Assembly: GCA_029862125.1 (NCBI GenBank)
Contig: JAOTXY010000007.1
Span: 1-64,000 of the forward strand
Direction: 5' to 3'
Length of the DNA stretch: 64,000 nt
Origin: Gammaproteobacteria bacterium
GTDB taxonomy: Bacteria; Pseudomonadota; Gammaproteobacteria; GCA-001735895
The notes under the pieces are model-generated. The model made no database searches and was not told the DNA's origin. It saw nothing but the letters and a program-made list of their open reading frames with translations. Both the position numbers and the translations under genes were made by a program. The stretch's first letter is position 1, and each line of letters starts with the position of its first letter. Positions 9,491-18,198 of this stretch are shown in pieces.

Positions 9491-10104
9491 TAGTCCTGCT
9501 CCCTTTCGCCACCCAGAACCGAAGCCGCCAACTCTGACAGCCTATTTTCAAGTGTCGCATTGATGGCCGATGGGGGCGCATTTATCTCGCAACCACCGCG
9601 TGTAATCATCGGATCTTCAACCAGTTTCCAGTTATGTTCTTCATCGCTGGTTTCGATCGACAGCGCGTTACGCACCAGTTGCGCGTCTTCCGGATGCAAA
9701 ACGATCGAAATATTGCGCTGCATTCCCGGTAGCAGCTGAACCGAGTCGCGTATCAAGCCAATAATTTCACCCGGTTCGACCTTCAACTCCCGTCGTACCA
9801 ACTGCTGCGCCAGGGTTACGGCAAGCTGGGTTAATTGATGTTCGATATCCTCGTTTAGCGCTTGCAGAGGATGTTCAAAAAAATCGATTAATTGCAGTAA
9901 CTGCTGCTGTAACTCGCGCGTCTCCTGCTGGGCACGGACCAGTCCCTGCTGGTAGCCCTCTTCCTCGGCCTGCGCTCTCCATTGATCGATATCGTTGGCG
10001 GTCGGGATCGAGGCTTCATGCTCTTCGCGGTAGCGAACCACGCGACTGGGGTCGGCATCCATTACCGGTGCGTGCCATTTTTCGACCTCTTTGTCAGCCA
10101 TCAT
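9490..10104 (-). CDS. fliH: FliH, flagellar export ATPase regulator
   Basis: A 204-residue protein. A Glu/Gln-rich coiled coil (IDQWRAQAEEEGYQQGL, LQQQLLQLIDFFEHPL) is followed by a C-terminal domain with LTQLAVTLAQQLVRRELKV and DPMITRGGCEINAPPSAINA, a typical FliH/YscL pattern. FliH holds FliI inactive and docks it to FliN. Two adjacent ATGs exist at the start (MMADKEV). The fliG stop lies about 50 bases upstream. Confidence 0.93.
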   Translation of the reverse strand: MMADKEVEKWHAPVMDADPSRVVRYREEHEASIPTANDIDQWRAQAEEEGYQQGLVRAQQETRELQQQLLQLIDFFEHPLQALNEDIEHQLTQLAVTLAQQLVRRELKVEPGEIIGLIRDSVQLLPGMQRNISIVLHPEDAQLVRNALSIETSDEEHNWKLVEDPMITRGGCEINAPPSAINATLENRLSELAASVLGGEREQD

Positions 10105-10154
10105 TCCTGTTTTCTCATTGCATTTCTATTAGCCCGGTGCCAGCAAATGCCAAC

Positions 10155-11174
10155 CTAGACCATTTGCTCGCCACCGCCGGAAAGCATGATCTCTCCGGAT
10201 TCCTCGAGCTTGCGAGCGACGCCGAGGATCTCCTTTTGCGCAGCCTCGACTTCGCTGAGCTTGACCGGACCCTTGGCTTCCATATCTTCGACCAGCATCT
10301 CCGCGGCGCGCGAGGACATGTTTTTGAGAAACTTCTTCTGCATCTCGTCGTCGACCCCCTTGAGCGCCAATGACAGCAGGTCGGTCGAGACCTCGCGCAT
10401 CATGGTCTGGATACCACGATCGTCGACGTCACGCAGGTTCTCGAACACAAACATCATATCTTCGATCTTGGTCGCGAGTTCTTCGTTCTCGGTGCGTACC
10501 TGTTCCATGAGTTCGTTCTCAATCGTAGTGTCGATGGAATTCAGTATATCTGCGGCGGTTCTTTCGCCACCGACCATTGAAGACTTGACGTTCTCGTTGT
10601 CACTGAAATAACGCTCCATAATCGAGTCGAGTTCCTTGATTGCGGCCGGCTGCACTCCTTCCAGGGTTGCAATCCGCATCAATATTCCGGCACGGCTATC
10701 TTCGGGCAGGTGGGTCAGCACGCGTGCGGCGCTGTCGGCTTCGAGATACGACAGCACGATGGCCACAATCTGTGGGTGCTCGAGTCGAATAATTTCTGCT
10801 ATCGCCTTGGGATCCATCCACTTCATCGACTCGAGGCCGTTGCTACCGCTACCCATCAGGATTCGATCGATGACGCTGCCCGCTTTATCGCCCAGGGCCT
10901 TTTCAAGCATGCCGCGGATATAGGTGTCATTGCCAATACCGAGGGCAGTCTGCGATTCAAGCACATCGAAAAAGTCGTCGATTACAAATTCCACCGTCGG
11001 ACGCGATACATCGTTCATCGTCGCCATGGTGGATCCCACCTTCTGCACTTCCTTGGGACTCATGTGCTGCAAAATCTGCGCAGCGACATCTTCGCCCAGG
11101 GTTAGTAACAGGACGCCGGCCTTTTCTGCGCCCTTGACCGAGGTCGAGCCTTTATCAACTTGTTCATCAGCCAC
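10155..11174 (-). CDS. fliG: FliG, flagellar motor switch protein
   Basis: A 339-residue protein of standard length. The N-terminal domain contains EKAGVLLLTLGEDVAAQIL; the middle domain has the EHPQIVAIVLSYL motif. The C-terminal domain has FENLRDVDDRGIQTMMREV and the charged torque helix region with AEMLVEDMEAKGPVKLSEVE. FliG binds the MS ring and interacts with the stators. Its ATG overlaps the fliF stop codon by one base. Confidence 0.97.
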   Translation of the reverse strand: MADEQVDKGSTSVKGAEKAGVLLLTLGEDVAAQILQHMSPKEVQKVGSTMATMNDVSRPTVEFVIDDFFDVLESQTALGIGNDTYIRGMLEKALGDKAGSVIDRILMGSGSNGLESMKWMDPKAIAEIIRLEHPQIVAIVLSYLEADSAARVLTHLPEDSRAGILMRIATLEGVQPAAIKELDSIMERYFSDNENVKSSMVGGERTAADILNSIDTTIENELMEQVRTENEELATKIEDMMFVFENLRDVDDRGIQTMMREVSTDLLSLALKGVDDEMQKKFLKNMSSRAAEMLVEDMEAKGPVKLSEVEAAQKEILGVARKLEESGEIMLSGGGEQMV

Positions 11175-12949
11175 TATTCGTCACCCACCCAATGTTTCAT
11201 TACGTTTGCGACCCGTGCTGGATCATCCATAACCACGGTTCGTGCCATATCTACTTTCTGCTCGTAAGTCGCGTCCTTGCGCCTGACCATGGCCGCAGGG
11301 TTGTTGGGATCGCTGGCTAAATCAGGGATGCCATAATTCTGCCCTCCGGCTTGCTGACCCGGCATGGCGTATTGCATCGGTGTCGGTGAACCGAGGTTGT
11401 GAACAGCGCCGGAATCCGAGCTACCCGCAGCACTGGTAGTTTCGGCATCATTATTTTTCAGTGACAGCGAGCGCAGTGCCGGGCGCACGAAAATAAAGTA
11501 AACGATGATCAAACCGAGCGCTCCCAGCACCTGCTTGATCAGGTTGACAATCCAGGCTTCGTTTAGCAGGCTTCTCCAGGCCGGAACCGCTTCAACCACG
11601 GGCTCTTCGACTTCGAGGAACGATGCATTTATGACGCTAACCGAATCACCCCGGTTGGCGTCAAAGCCTATGGTTTCCTTGACCAGGTTGGTGAAGCGTG
11701 CGATTTCTTCATCGCTATAGGGTGTCTTGGAAATGCTACCGTCGTCCGCGGTAACCTGCTTTTCATCGATAATCACCGCTACCGACAGGCGCTGTACGCT
11801 GCCGACCGGATTACTGGTATGACTGATGACACGATCTACCTCGTAATTGCGCGTCGCCGAACGATTCTGGTTAGTTGGGATTTCTTCCGCGGCAGCGCCT
11901 GTCGTTTCAGCGCCGGCCTCCGTTTCGACTTCAATCCTGCCGGCCGCGGAGGGCTGATTGCTAAGCGCACCGGGGATCCCCAATGCCTGGGAAAAACTGC
12001 GGTTTTCTTCTTCGTTGATTTGCTCGCTACGAATCACGCTACGCTCGGGATCATAAGCCTCGCGCGTCGATTCAACCGCGGAAAAATCAAGCTGGGCGGC
12101 AACCTGCGCATTCACTTTACCCTCGCCGACTATCGGTTGAAGCAGGTTAATAATTCGGTCGGCAAAGTTGTCTTCGAGTTTGCTGGTATATTCGAACTGT
12201 CGGGTCGTCAATGACATGCCTTCGTCTTTCTCGCTGGTCAGAAGCCGACCAAACTGATCGACCACCTTGACCTCGGTGCTTTCCAGCATCGGGATACTGG
12301 AAGCTATCATCTGCACAATAGCTTCCACCTGCCCGGGATTCAGTACCCGGCCCGGATGCAACCTGACCACCACCGAGGCACTCGGCTTGGTGCGATTGCG
12401 AATAAAAATTGATTGCTCCGGTATTGCCAGGTGTACCCGCGCCCTGTCGACCGAGCGTATCGACTCAACCGAACGTACCAGCTCAGCCTCGACGGCATGG
12501 TTATAGCGCGCGGTTTCAATAAACTGGCTGGTACCGAGGCCCTGGTCCTGCTGCAACATTTCGAGGCCCTTGGCAGTACCATCCGCCAGACCCTGCGAGG
12601 CGAGCAACAGGCGTGCTTCAGACAACTTGGCCTGGTCTACGAGCAGGGTGCCCGTGTTCGCCTCCAGCTTGAATTCGATATCTTTTGACATCAACGTGTC
12701 AGCAATCTGGGCCGCATCCTTACCCGACATATTGGTATACAGCGGTGCATAATTCGGCTCCGCAGTCCATAACACGACGACCATACCGACTGCGATCGCG
12801 GCGGCTAGCCCGACGAGCTTGCTGATATGGCGTACCGCACGAGACTGGGCCACGGCATCGATAGGGTTAATCTGTCGCGGCGCTACTGCCACTATCCCCT
12901 GTCCATCCTGCCCGGGTACACCCTGTTGGTTTACGGTTGCTTCAGCCAT
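11174..12949 (-). CDS. fliF: FliF, flagellar MS-ring protein
   Basis: A 591-residue protein with membrane helices near residues 43-61 and 462-488 flanking the periplasmic ring-building motifs. LVRSVESIRSVDRARVHLAIP and DRARVHLAIPEQSIF mark the YscJ/FliF domain. The C-terminal tail (RTVVMDDPARVANVMKHWVGDE) is the FliG-binding peptide. FliF is the first flagellar structure built. It lies 3 bases downstream of fliE. Confidence 0.97.
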   Translation of the reverse strand: MAEATVNQQGVPGQDGQGIVAVAPRQINPIDAVAQSRAVRHISKLVGLAAAIAVGMVVVLWTAEPNYAPLYTNMSGKDAAQIADTLMSKDIEFKLEANTGTLLVDQAKLSEARLLLASQGLADGTAKGLEMLQQDQGLGTSQFIETARYNHAVEAELVRSVESIRSVDRARVHLAIPEQSIFIRNRTKPSASVVVRLHPGRVLNPGQVEAIVQMIASSIPMLESTEVKVVDQFGRLLTSEKDEGMSLTTRQFEYTSKLEDNFADRIINLLQPIVGEGKVNAQVAAQLDFSAVESTREAYDPERSVIRSEQINEEENRSFSQALGIPGALSNQPSAAGRIEVETEAGAETTGAAAEEIPTNQNRSATRNYEVDRVISHTSNPVGSVQRLSVAVIIDEKQVTADDGSISKTPYSDEEIARFTNLVKETIGFDANRGDSVSVINASFLEVEEPVVEAVPAWRSLLNEAWIVNLIKQVLGALGLIIVYFIFVRPALRSLSLKNNDAETTSAAGSSDSGAVHNLGSPTPMQYAMPGQQAGGQNYGIPDLASDPNNPAAMVRRKDATYEQKVDMARTVVMDDPARVANVMKHWVGDE

Positions 12950-12952
12950 GTT

Positions 12953-13273
12953 TTACACCGACATGTTCATAACATCCTGATAGGCGCTCAGGAGCTTGTT
13001 ACGGACCTGCGTCAGGGCCTCGAACGAAATGCGGGACTTCTGTACCGCGATCATGACTGCAGAAATATCGACATCTTCACCCAGTTCAAACGCCTTCGTC
13101 AGAGACGAGGCCTGCATCTGCGTTTCATTTACCTTGCCGATTGCCTGCTGCATCAGGTCACCAAAACTCTGCTCCTGCTCCGTTTTGACCTCGGGTTGCA
13201 TCGCCTGGCCCTTGGCCAGGGATTCGATTGCCTGCATCTGACTTAACAAGTGGTTCTGTGCGTTATTAATCAT
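12953..13273 (-). CDS. fliE: FliE, flagellar hook-basal body junction protein
   Basis: A protein of 106 residues when started at the ATG at 13271-13273 ([13 protein letters not shown]), which has a TAGGGAA ribosome-binding site. An upstream extension of 14 codons is open but has no site, so the shorter start is preferred. The C-terminal signature [24 protein letters not shown] is typical of FliE. FliE joins the MS ring to the rod and is the first exported component. It heads the fliEFGHIJ unit. Confidence 0.94.
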   Translation of the reverse strand: MINNAQNHLLSQMQAIESLAKGQAMQPEVKTEQEQSFGDLMQQAIGKVNETQMQASSLTKAFELGEDVDISAVMIAVQKSRISFEALTQVRNKLLSAYQDVMNMSV

Positions 13274-13396
13274 GAAATTCCCTACTGGTCGATTTTTTGA
13301 CGGATTTAGCCCCAATCCGCAGATCAGGTCTAAAACTGTTAACTTTTTGACATTTAATCGGTTTCACTGCTCTTTTCGGGCATCTTCTGGATAGTC

Positions 13397-13412
13397 AGCA
13401 ACAATCGCGCCA
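13397..13412 (-). promoter_or_regulatory. Sigma-54 promoter of fliE
   Basis: The minus strand reads TGGCGCGATTGTTGCT: GG and GC separated by ten bases, with a full TTGCT -12 box. Transcription would start near 13386, giving a leader of about 113 bases before fliE. A palindromic element begins about 20 bases upstream of the -24 box, in the area where an activator such as FleR would bind. Confidence 0.85.
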
Positions 13413-13431
13413 ACTTTCCCTAATTTCCAAC

Positions 13432-13576
13432 GCCACCTTGGGAGAAAGGTCGCGAAAGGCGCTCCCAACCGGCGCAAGCGCCGGTTGGTCCATCCATGGA
13501 ATCGCTTGGAGCCCGAAGCGTCGGACCGCGGCATCCATGCCTCGCTACACTTTCGCGACCTTTCTCCCAAGATGGC
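13432..13576. repeat. Long palindromic element I with nested hairpins
   Basis: A 22-bp perfect inverted repeat (13437-13458 with 13550-13571) extends four more base pairs after one mismatch. The enclosed ~90 bases carry a second perfect hairpin, 11 bp with an AA turn (13465-13475 with 13478-13488). They also hold two small 4+2+4 palindromes around CATCCATG (13490-13499 and 13531-13540). No coding region fits. It resembles dispersed palindromic repeats of gammaproteobacteria; whether it recurs in this genome cannot be seen here. Confidence 0.9.
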
Positions 13577-13588
13577 TAAAATATTCGG

Positions 13589-13699
13589 GGCGTGATCATC
13601 GGTACATCTTTGCTGGACGCTGCGCAACAGGGATGTTGCGCGCGAGCCTACATGGACGTATTCACGGCGTTCCAGCAAAGATGTACCGATGATCACGCC
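13589..13699. repeat. Long palindromic element II with nested hairpin
   Basis: A 29-bp perfect inverted repeat (13589-13617 with 13671-13699) encloses 53 bases. Inside is a second hairpin of 8 bp (13622-13629 with 13634-13641) closing a GGGA loop. The right arm ends 8 bases from the last base of fleR. On the minus strand the arm is not followed by a T run, so it is not a classic terminator, although it could still protect the fleR mRNA 3' end. It lies 13 bases from element I. Confidence 0.9.
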
Positions 13700-13706
13700 T
13701 TTAGAT

Positions 13707-15032
13707 TTAGTCGGGGAGCGAGGCACCGGCATCGCGCAGCTTGGCGAGCTTGTAGCGCAAAGTGCGTGGACTGATACCGAGTTTTTCAGCCGTTTTCTTG
13801 CGGCTGCCCTTGAAGTTACGCAGGGTCTCAAGAATGACCTCGGTTTCCCGATCACGCAGATCTGAATGCAACTTGCCGTTATCCTCGAGCAACGGTTCGA
13901 GTGGAACCTGTTCGATGCTACTTTCCAGCATGATGTCCTGTGGCAGGATTTCTTTGCCCTGCTTCAGGATCAGGGCCCGTTGTATCACGTTATCAAGCTC
14001 TCGCACGTTACCCGGCCAGCTGTGCTGAGATAAAGTTTCGCAGGCCGCCTCGGAAAGCTGGATCGATTCGCCGGCCGCGCGGCTGTATTGCGCAAGAATC
14101 TTGCGTGCGACAGGGACGATATCATCGGGGCGTTCACGCAACGCGGGTATCGAAATAGGAAATACATTGAGCCGATAAAACAAATCTTCACGAAAGCGTT
14201 TTTCACGTACCTCGTGGCGTAAGTCACGGTTAGTCGTGGCGATGATACGTACGTCCAGCTCGATAACCTGGTTGCTGCCGAGACGCTCTACTTCCTTTTC
14301 CTGCAGCACTCGCAGAATTTTTGCCTGCAATCCAAGGTCCATCTCGGTAATTTCGTCCAGCAGCAAGGTACCGCCCTGGGCCTGCTCAAATTTGCCCATG
14401 GTTGCCTTGTGTGCGCCGGTAAAGGCACCCTTTTCGTAACCAAATAGCACGGCCTCGAGCATGTTTTCGGGAATCGCCGCGCAATTGATCGCGACAAACG
14501 GCTGCCTGGAACGTGCTGATTGCTGGTGGATGAATCTCGAATAGATCTCCTTGCCGACTCCACTCTCGCCGGTGAGCAGGACCGAGGTATCGGTGTTAGC
14601 AACGCGCCTGGCCATTTCCAGGATTTCCCGGCTAGCCATGTCCACGGCCACAAGATCGTCGTCCGTTGGCAACGGGTTTCGAATCTGCTTGCGCACCGTA
14701 CTCACCAGGCTTGATACCTCGAAAGGTTTTACCAGGTAATCGACCGCCCCCGCCTGGATCGCATCCACGGCCTGCGGGATAGAGCCATAAGCCGTCATCA
14801 AGATCACCGGCACATCGATTTGACTGCTGCGAATCGACGACAACAGCTCGTAGCCGTTGCCCGGGCTCATCTGCACGTCACTAAGTACCAGGGATGCCGA
14901 ATGGCTGGCCAGGAAACGCTCCGCGGCAAGGCCGTTTTCAGCCTCGTGAAAACTGATTTCATTGAGCTGCAGCGTATCGCATATTGCCTCGCGCAGATCT
15001 TCATCATCTTCTACTACCAGTACATCAACCAT
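13707..15032 (-). CDS. fleR: FleR/FlrC, sigma-54-dependent flagellar response regulator
   Basis: A 441-residue NtrC-type activator. The receiver domain (1-115) has acidic pocket E8-D9-D10 and phosphoacceptor D52 (LVLSDVQM). The AAA+ domain has Walker A GESGVGKE and the sigma-54 contact loop GAFTGA. The C-terminal Fis-type helix-turn-helix contains RKKTAEKLGISPRTLRYKL. FleR, phosphorylated by FleS, activates class III genes such as fliE, fliK, fliL and flg promoters at sigma-54 sites. The gene follows fleS by 31 bases and is followed by the palindromic elements. Confidence 0.95.
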   Translation of the reverse strand: MVDVLVVEDDEDLREAICDTLQLNEISFHEAENGLAAERFLASHSASLVLSDVQMSPGNGYELLSSIRSSQIDVPVILMTAYGSIPQAVDAIQAGAVDYLVKPFEVSSLVSTVRKQIRNPLPTDDDLVAVDMASREILEMARRVANTDTSVLLTGESGVGKEIYSRFIHQQSARSRQPFVAINCAAIPENMLEAVLFGYEKGAFTGAHKATMGKFEQAQGGTLLLDEITEMDLGLQAKILRVLQEKEVERLGSNQVIELDVRIIATTNRDLRHEVREKRFREDLFYRLNVFPISIPALRERPDDIVPVARKILAQYSRAAGESIQLSEAACETLSQHSWPGNVRELDNVIQRALILKQGKEILPQDIMLESSIEQVPLEPLLEDNGKLHSDLRDRETEVILETLRNFKGSRKKTAEKLGISPRTLRYKLAKLRDAGASLPD

Positions 15033-15063
15033 GGTCTAGCTCCATTGTTTTAATTTATTGACT

Positions 15064-16230
15064 TCAGGTATTGCTAACTTGAGTTTTCATCGCCTGCCTG
15101 CAAGGCAGGAAAATACGAAAACGACAACCGCGACCGGGGCGGGAAAATACCGCGATACGACCCTGGTGCGATTCGATAACAGCCTTTACCACCGCAAGCC
15201 CGAGTCCGGTGCCATCAGCCTTGGTGCTGAAAAAAGGGTCAAAGATGTGTGCACGTGTATCCCGATCCATGCCGCAGCCATTGTCTTTTAGCGAAATTGA
15301 CAATAAGCCATGTATGGTGGTGGCAATCCTGATGTCGATTAGAGGTTTTTGCTCGCAGGCCTGCAGTGCGTTCATGCATAGATTGGCGAGCGCACCAAGC
15401 AGGGCGTCCTTATTCCCCTGCAGTTCCACTTCACATTGCTGACCCTGCAGTTGCAATACCGCGCCACGTTGCTGCAACTGGAGTAGTAACTGATCGTTGA
15501 GTTCGGTAAACAGGTCGGCCACCGAGAAACGAGTCATGACGAATTGGCCACCATGGGCGAACACGAGCATATCGTTGATCAGTTTTTCGATATGTCGGCT
15601 GCGTGCCAACGCCTTCTGACAAAAAGATCGCGTGGTCTCGCTATCGAGGACAGTGTCGACACATTGCGACAGGTAAAGCATCGTCGACGCCAGCGGCGTT
15701 CTAATCTGGTGCGCAAGGCTCGCCATCATCTTGCCCATGGTTACCAGGTGTAGATTCTGTTGTGCCGTACGTTGAAGTTCGCGGGTCTGGGTGACATCAC
15801 TAAGCAACAGAACCTGGCCGGGCGCGTAGCCAAGGGGACGGGTCGAGATACTGAATTGCCTGCCATCGGCGGTTTTCAGTTCCCCCTGGTCCAGCTCCGG
15901 TAGAAATACACGTTTTACAATTTCCCGCCAGGGCTCCTGCAACAGCGGCGTATCCAGCAGCAGGCGCGCACCCTCGTTGGCTTCAGCGACTTTACCCTGG
16001 CGGTCCAGTACCACGACCCCACCCGGTATCGCGTCAATCAATCGGGAATTGGCACCAGCTTCGGTCTGCGCCTCGGCCGGCTTGATGCGATCAACATTCT
16101 GGCTGATTTGCTCGACGCTGGCGTTCAGGGTCTCCGAGAGGCGATTAAATTGCTCAAACGCACCCTGCAGGCTTTGTAACGCTGGCGTTTCGTTTAGTTT
16201 TTGATTTTCCACCCCGAACAGGGTGCACAA
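15064..16230 (-). CDS. fleS: FleS/FlrB, flagellar two-component sensor kinase
   Basis: A soluble histidine kinase of 388 residues from the TTG at 16230. A GTG at 16212 (VENQKLNETP) is an alternative start with a G-rich stretch before it. A PAS domain (about 62-150) contains IPGGVVVLDRQGKVAEANE. The dimerisation box SLAHQIRTPLAS has the phosphorylatable H174. The ATPase domain has ALANLCMNALQA (N box), DNGCGMD and FFSTKADGTGLGLAV (G boxes). No membrane segment is present, as in FleS and FlrB. It is cotranscribed with fleR. Confidence 0.93.
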   Translation of the reverse strand: MCTLFGVENQKLNETPALQSLQGAFEQFNRLSETLNASVEQISQNVDRIKPAEAQTEAGANSRLIDAIPGGVVVLDRQGKVAEANEGARLLLDTPLLQEPWREIVKRVFLPELDQGELKTADGRQFSISTRPLGYAPGQVLLLSDVTQTRELQRTAQQNLHLVTMGKMMASLAHQIRTPLASTMLYLSQCVDTVLDSETTRSFCQKALARSRHIEKLINDMLVFAHGGQFVMTRFSVADLFTELNDQLLLQLQQRGAVLQLQGQQCEVELQGNKDALLGALANLCMNALQACEQKPLIDIRIATTIHGLLSISLKDNGCGMDRDTRAHIFDPFFSTKADGTGLGLAVVKAVIESHQGRIAVFSRPGRGCRFRIFLPCRQAMKTQVSNT

Positions 16231-16307
16231 GACAAACCAATTGCAATAAGTCTATGTATATCAATTAGTTAGAATTTTAATTTTTTGCGAATGACAGAAA
16301 AATGACG

Positions 16308-17723
16308 CTATTCGGTGCGTTCTATTTGATATTTGCGCATTTTTTCGACGAGTGTGGTACGTCTCATATTGAGCATGGTTGCGGCGCGCGCAACCACGTT
16401 ACCGGATTTTGACAGGGCTTGTTCGATCAACGATACCTCGATATCGGTCAGGTACTTCTTCATATCGATACCCTCGCCCGGGAGCTGGCTGAGGTTGGGT
16501 TCCGACATCGACACCATGACATCGTCGGTGGAGGCTTCGCTGATTTCCAGATTACCCTCGCTTTGATACTTCTCCGGTAAATCCTTTGAATCCACAACAC
16601 CATGCGGAAACAAAATCGCCAAGCGTTCGATCAGGTTTGCCAACTCACGCACATTTCCCGGCCAGGGGTATTGCTGCAACATTGCAATCGCTTTCTTACT
16701 CAGCCGCACTGAACCGCGGTTCTCACGTTCGATACGCGCTATCATTTCATGAATCAGCAGCGGAATATCGGATTGGCGTTCACGCAGCGGTGCCACTTCG
16801 ATTGGAAAAACATTGAGTCGATAAAACAGGTCTTCGCGAAATTTACCCTCTTCTATCAACTCTTCGAGTCGCCGATGAGTTGCGGCAATGACACGCACAT
16901 CGGCCTTGATCGACTTGTTGCTGCCAACCTTTTCATAACAGCGTTCCTGTAAAACGCGCAGTAATTTGACCTGCATCGGTAACGGCATGTCACCGATTTC
17001 GTCGAGAAAAAGCACGCCGCCCTCGGCGAGTTCGAAACGCCCCTGGCGCGCGCTAATCGCGCCGGTAAAGGCCCCTTTTTCGTGGCCAAATAACTCGCTT
17101 TCCAGTAAATCTGCCGGGATCGCGCCGCAGTTAATCGGAATAAAGGGTTTTTTGCTGCGCGAAGACTGCGCGTGGATATTGCGCGCGATCACTTCCTTGC
17201 CGGTTCCCGAATCTCCCAGCACCAATACCGATGCATTGGTATCCGAAACCTGGTCGATCATCAGGTTAATGCGTTCGATGGAGTTACTGTTTCCGATCAG
17301 TGGCTGACACTCGCGATTGTCCATGCGGCGTTCGCGTTTATTATGCTTACTCGCCTGATCGAGAACCTGGGATAGGGAGTAGTAATCAGACTGGAAGCAC
17401 AGCCCGGCAATAAATGGCAGTTGAACCACGATTTCAAGCGCGCTCAATTCTGACTTGTCAGCCAGTAGAACCACCGGGTACTGGCATTTATCTTCCTTGT
17501 TACGCTCGAGGAAAAACCTGGAAATATCGTCACCGTCAATACTGAATATGGCGAGATAATTGAATAGTTCCCGGCGCGGGATATCGGGCAGCTGATCGGG
17601 AGTGATTAGCCTTGCTTCAACCTTGATAAAACTGAGTACTGCGAGAAAAGAATGTCCGCGTGTATTATTGGAATCAACGACCAGGACCTCGCTACCGTCC
17701 CGGTTTCCACCCTGTTCCGCCAT
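16308..17723 (-). CDS. fleQ: FleQ/FlrA, master sigma-54 activator of flagellar genes
   Basis: A 471-residue protein from the ATG at 17723, which has AGGGGG nine bases upstream; an in-frame TTG three codons earlier lies too close to that site. The N-terminal FleQ domain (about 1-130) lacks a clear phosphoacceptor. The AAA+ domain has GDSGTGKEV (Walker A) and GAFTGA. The C-terminal Fis-type helix-turn-helix contains NVVARAATMLNMRRTTLVEK. In Pseudomonas and Vibrio this protein starts the flagellar cascade; Pseudomonas FleQ also binds c-di-GMP, which would connect it to the cyclase and phosphodiesterase genes in this window. The upstream gap (17724-17873) is AT-rich and probably holds its promoter. 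Confidence 0.94.
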   Translation of the reverse strand: MAEQGGNRDGSEVLVVDSNNTRGHSFLAVLSFIKVEARLITPDQLPDIPRRELFNYLAIFSIDGDDISRFFLERNKEDKCQYPVVLLADKSELSALEIVVQLPFIAGLCFQSDYYSLSQVLDQASKHNKRERRMDNRECQPLIGNSNSIERINLMIDQVSDTNASVLVLGDSGTGKEVIARNIHAQSSRSKKPFIPINCGAIPADLLESELFGHEKGAFTGAISARQGRFELAEGGVLFLDEIGDMPLPMQVKLLRVLQERCYEKVGSNKSIKADVRVIAATHRRLEELIEEGKFREDLFYRLNVFPIEVAPLRERQSDIPLLIHEMIARIERENRGSVRLSKKAIAMLQQYPWPGNVRELANLIERLAILFPHGVVDSKDLPEKYQSEGNLEISEASTDDVMVSMSEPNLSQLPGEGIDMKKYLTDIEVSLIEQALSKSGNVVARAATMLNMRRTTLVEKMRKYQIERTE

Positions 17724-17873
17724 CTGTTGCAACCCCCTGCTACCAGGAAAACAATCCCAGCCAGTTTTTTGACGACCCTGGAATTTAATTAAAATTCTAG
17801 CCTAGTATGACAATATATCGGCGCATAAAATCCGACTTTTTAGATTAAATATTTCAATCGATCAGGTATCGAT

Positions 17874-18182
17874 TTATTTGGGGTACGAGTCGTTACTCAG
17901 GTAGGCACGAGTCGCTTTTGACGCGATTCGTATACGTTTTTGCTGCAGGATAACCGATTGTTTGAACAGGTTGAGTTTTTCCACAACCTGCTGATTCAAG
18001 CTTTGCAGGTGCTGTGCCTTGATTCGGTCGACATGCTCGATCGAATCTGCAAACGCTTGTTCTATATAGATTTTTCTCTGCGCCTCAAGCTCCTCGACGC
18101 GCTCAAATTCGCCTTCCTCGAGTATCTCGAGAATTTCATCAGTCAGCTTAATCGCCGCGCTCAGGGCTTCCTGCTGGTTCAT
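17874..18182 (-). CDS. fliT: FliT-like flagellar protein, probable FliD chaperone
   Basis: A 102-residue helical protein from the ATG at 18182 (MNQQEALSAAIKLTD). A GTG at 18206 overlapping the fliS stop codon would add eight residues and is a real alternative. The sequence is charged and coiled-coil rich (EILEEGEFERVEELEAQRKIY) with no membrane part. Position directly after fliD-fliS and size fit FliT, the chaperone of the filament cap; sequence identity within this family is always low. A weak stem-loop (17856-17862 with 17868-17874) overlaps the stop codon and could end the transcript. Confidence 0.72.
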   Translation of the reverse strand: MNQQEALSAAIKLTDEILEILEEGEFERVEELEAQRKIYIEQAFADSIEHVDRIKAQHLQSLNQQVVEKLNLFKQSVILQQKRIRIASKATRAYLSNDSYPK

Positions 18183-18198
18183 AATTGGAATAAGTTGC

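Noticed and set aside
13364-13855. 163-codon minus-strand frame and smaller plus-strand frames across the fleR-fliE gap
   Set aside because: They run through the long palindromes and the 3' end of fleR, have repeated mirror-image content, no ribosome-binding site and no family resemblance.
16231-16307. Sigma-54 promoter before fleS (a TTGCA is present)
   Set aside because: No GG lies at the required ten-base distance before the GC; the region is AT-rich but not a consensus sigma-54 site.
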